The position numbers were made by a program, and so were the translations under genes. From the NCBI GenBank assembly GCA_900555335.1, contig USKU01000008.1, positions 1 through 24,651 of the forward strand: 24,651 bases of DNA, written 5' to 3'. The notes beneath the pieces were generated by a model, which was not told the DNA's origin, ran no database searches, and saw only the letters and a list, made by a program, of their open reading frames with translations. Below are positions 23,351 to 24,651 of the stretch, one piece after another. Each line of letters begins with the position of its first letter. The stretch's first letter is position 1. This stretch comes from an uncultured Atopobium sp. (GTDB lineage Bacteria; Actinomycetota; Coriobacteriia; Coriobacteriales; Atopobiaceae).

Positions 23351-24651
23351 CTATTGAGCTCGGGAGATGGATTCAGGATCTAAGTGATCTTCTGGGCAGG
23401 AGAGCTCGGACGCTGCGAGTTCTACATCGGTGAGCTGAGCGTCTTCATTCTGGGCGGCATCAGATGCATCGTCTGTGCTATCAGCATCGTCTGCATCTAC
23501 ACCTTTGAAGTGCTTGCGATAGATGTGGATGAGGCAGCCAACAGAAAGCAGTGCTGAGAGTATGTTGGACACAACTGAGACGTACCAAAGTGCATCCAGA
23601 CCAAAGGGCCTCAGCACCATAAGTGAGCTGATAGGGAAGATAAGTGCCATAAAGATGCTCAAGAGATTGGAAATCTTTGTCTGCTTGAGGGCAATAGCAA
23701 GACTCTCGGTACACATGGTAATCCAGCTAAAAATAAAGATAAATGCGTGGATGCGCATAGCTGGGATGGCCATATTGAGCAACTCTTGCGTTCCTTCGGG
23801 CAGGTAGAGCTTAACTAAGAACTCCGAGAAGAAGAACGAGACGCAGAACGCAAAGATGCCAATGATGATACCTGTAGAGAAGATGTACTTCTCGATAGCA
23901 AGTACTCGATCTTTTTTCTTTGCACCCCAGTTATAGCCAATAGCTGGTTGCATGGCGTCGGCCTGCCCATAAATAAGCGGTTGGATAAGGCCACCAGAAT
24001 AGAGAAGCACGCCATAAGAAGCAATGGCAATATCTCCACCAAGGCTCAGTAGGGCAGCGTTCATTAACAGGGAATAAATCCTGCTTGAGATATTCTGCAT
24101 AAAGATAGGGAAGCCATTTACAAAAATCTCTCTTATGTGCGTCCAGTTAAAACGCGGCTTTACAAATTTGAGAATCTGCTTGTTGCCAATAAAGGGCCAG
24201 ACACCATAAAGTGATGAGAATGCAATAGAGATGCAGTAACCCAGCGCTGCGTATTCAACGGAAAGTCCCAAGACACCTAGAAAGTAGTACTCAAGCACGG
24301 TTCCCAGAATTGCGGAAATAAAGGCAATGCTGGTAGAGCGCCTAATTTTTCCACAGATTTTAAGGAAGTTATCAACGGCGTACGAGATGCACATAACCGG
24401 CAAGAACAGTGTCCATACACGCAGGTAGATGACTCCTTGCTCGGCAATCTTTCCCTGAGCTCCCATAAGCGCAAGAACGTTTGGTGCACAAAAGAAGAAG
24501 AAAATGCCACTGATAACGCCAGTTGTAATAAGCATGATAAACGCGATGGTGAAGATATTATTAGCCGTTTGATGGTTCTTCTTGCCGTGCTCAACTGCAA
24601 TGACCGCAGAGGCTCCAACGCCAATAAGGTCGGCAACGGCAAAGCAGAGAA
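23351..24651 (-). CDS. MATE-family multidrug/sodium antiporter (N-terminus cut by window edge)
   Basis: Integral membrane exporter of the MATE family, which expels cationic drugs or metabolites in exchange for Na+ or H+. About 432 residues are visible. The gene starts beyond the right edge; an internal Met at 24535 is not the real start, because the frame upstream still reads as MATE (ADLIGVGASAVIA, then EHGKKNHQTAN). At least nine to ten hydrophobic segments follow. NGFPIFMQNISSRIYS and QADAMQPAIGYNWGAKK in the middle are the second-half MATE signatures. The C-terminus is an unusually long acidic tail of about 55 residues (DADDADSTDDASDAAQNEDA) with no known role. Substrate is unknown. It is convergent with metY. 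Confidence 0.9.
   Translation of the reverse strand, partial: LCFAVADLIGVGASAVIAVEHGKKNHQTANNIFTIAFIMLITTGVISGIFFFFCAPNVLALMGAQGKIAEQGVIYLRVWTLFLPVMCISYAVDNFLKICGKIRRSTSIAFISAILGTVLEYYFLGVLGLSVEYAALGYCISIAFSSLYGVWPFIGNKQILKFVKPRFNWTHIREIFVNGFPIFMQNISSRIYSLLMNAALLSLGGDIAIASYGVLLYSGGLIQPLIYGQADAMQPAIGYNWGAKKKDRVLAIEKYIFSTGIIIGIFAFCVSFFFSEFLVKLYLPEGTQELLNMAIPAMRIHAFIFIFSWITMCTESLAIALKQTKISNLLSIFMALIFPISSLMVLRPFGLDALWYVSVVSNILSALLSVGCLIHIYRKHFKGVDADDADSTDDASDAAQNEDAQLTDVELAASELSCPEDHLDPESISRAQ

Noticed and set aside
24277..24642. 121-codon minus-strand frame at the right edge
   Set aside because: It is in a different frame from the MATE gene, which continues in frame to the window edge with family motifs.

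Overview
The window looks like a chromosomal segment of a Coriobacteriia actinobacterium, probably of the Atopobium/Lancefieldella/Olsenella group. This is judged from protein character (fused EcfA-EcfA', PPi-type phosphofructokinase, HelD, long-form PurL) and mid-range base composition. It is an inference, not a database result. No rRNA, tRNA, CRISPR array or intact insertion sequence was seen.

Layout. 1-1216 (-) is the N-terminal third of purL, cut by the left edge. 1418-4838 (-) is a riboflavin-uptake operon: FMN riboswitch, ribU, a fused ecfAA' ATPase and ecfT. murB (+, 5045-5971) is divergent from it and convergent with a PPi-dependent phosphofructokinase gene (-, 6045-7352). A 639-bp gap follows, holding a promoter, a large inverted-repeat element, a hexanucleotide repeat and the eno terminator. 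Next on the minus strand come eno (7992-9281), a small cupin gene, helD and engB. 12885-16619 (-) is a visibly AT-richer five-gene cassette: a membrane-anchored extracellular protein, two ABC-2 type permeases, a BcrA-like ATPase and a second anchored protein. A LysR regulator and pyrE follow (-, 16927-18555). On the plus strand are asnS (18818-20221), a histidine phosphatase-CHAD fusion (20496-21836) and a MetY-type homocysteine synthase (21906-23186) with a strong terminator. A MATE transporter gene (-) runs off the right edge.

How the genes fit together. The ECF genes form one riboflavin importer, with flavin control at the ribU start. The PFK and eno are both glycolytic. engB-helD is a 7-nt-spaced gene pair. 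The ABC cassette has two overlapping gene junctions and is probably an acquired export or peptide-immunity unit.

Most striking signal. The octamer TTCTCGCC/GGCGAGAA (often extended to TTTTTCTCGCC) occurs 19 times by hand count, where well under one would be expected by composition. Both strands are used about equally, in genes and between genes. Twice it forms inverted pairs, once as the metY terminator stem. It is absent from the AT-rich cassette. This resembles a DNA-uptake-sequence system, which to my knowledge is established only in Gram-negative families.
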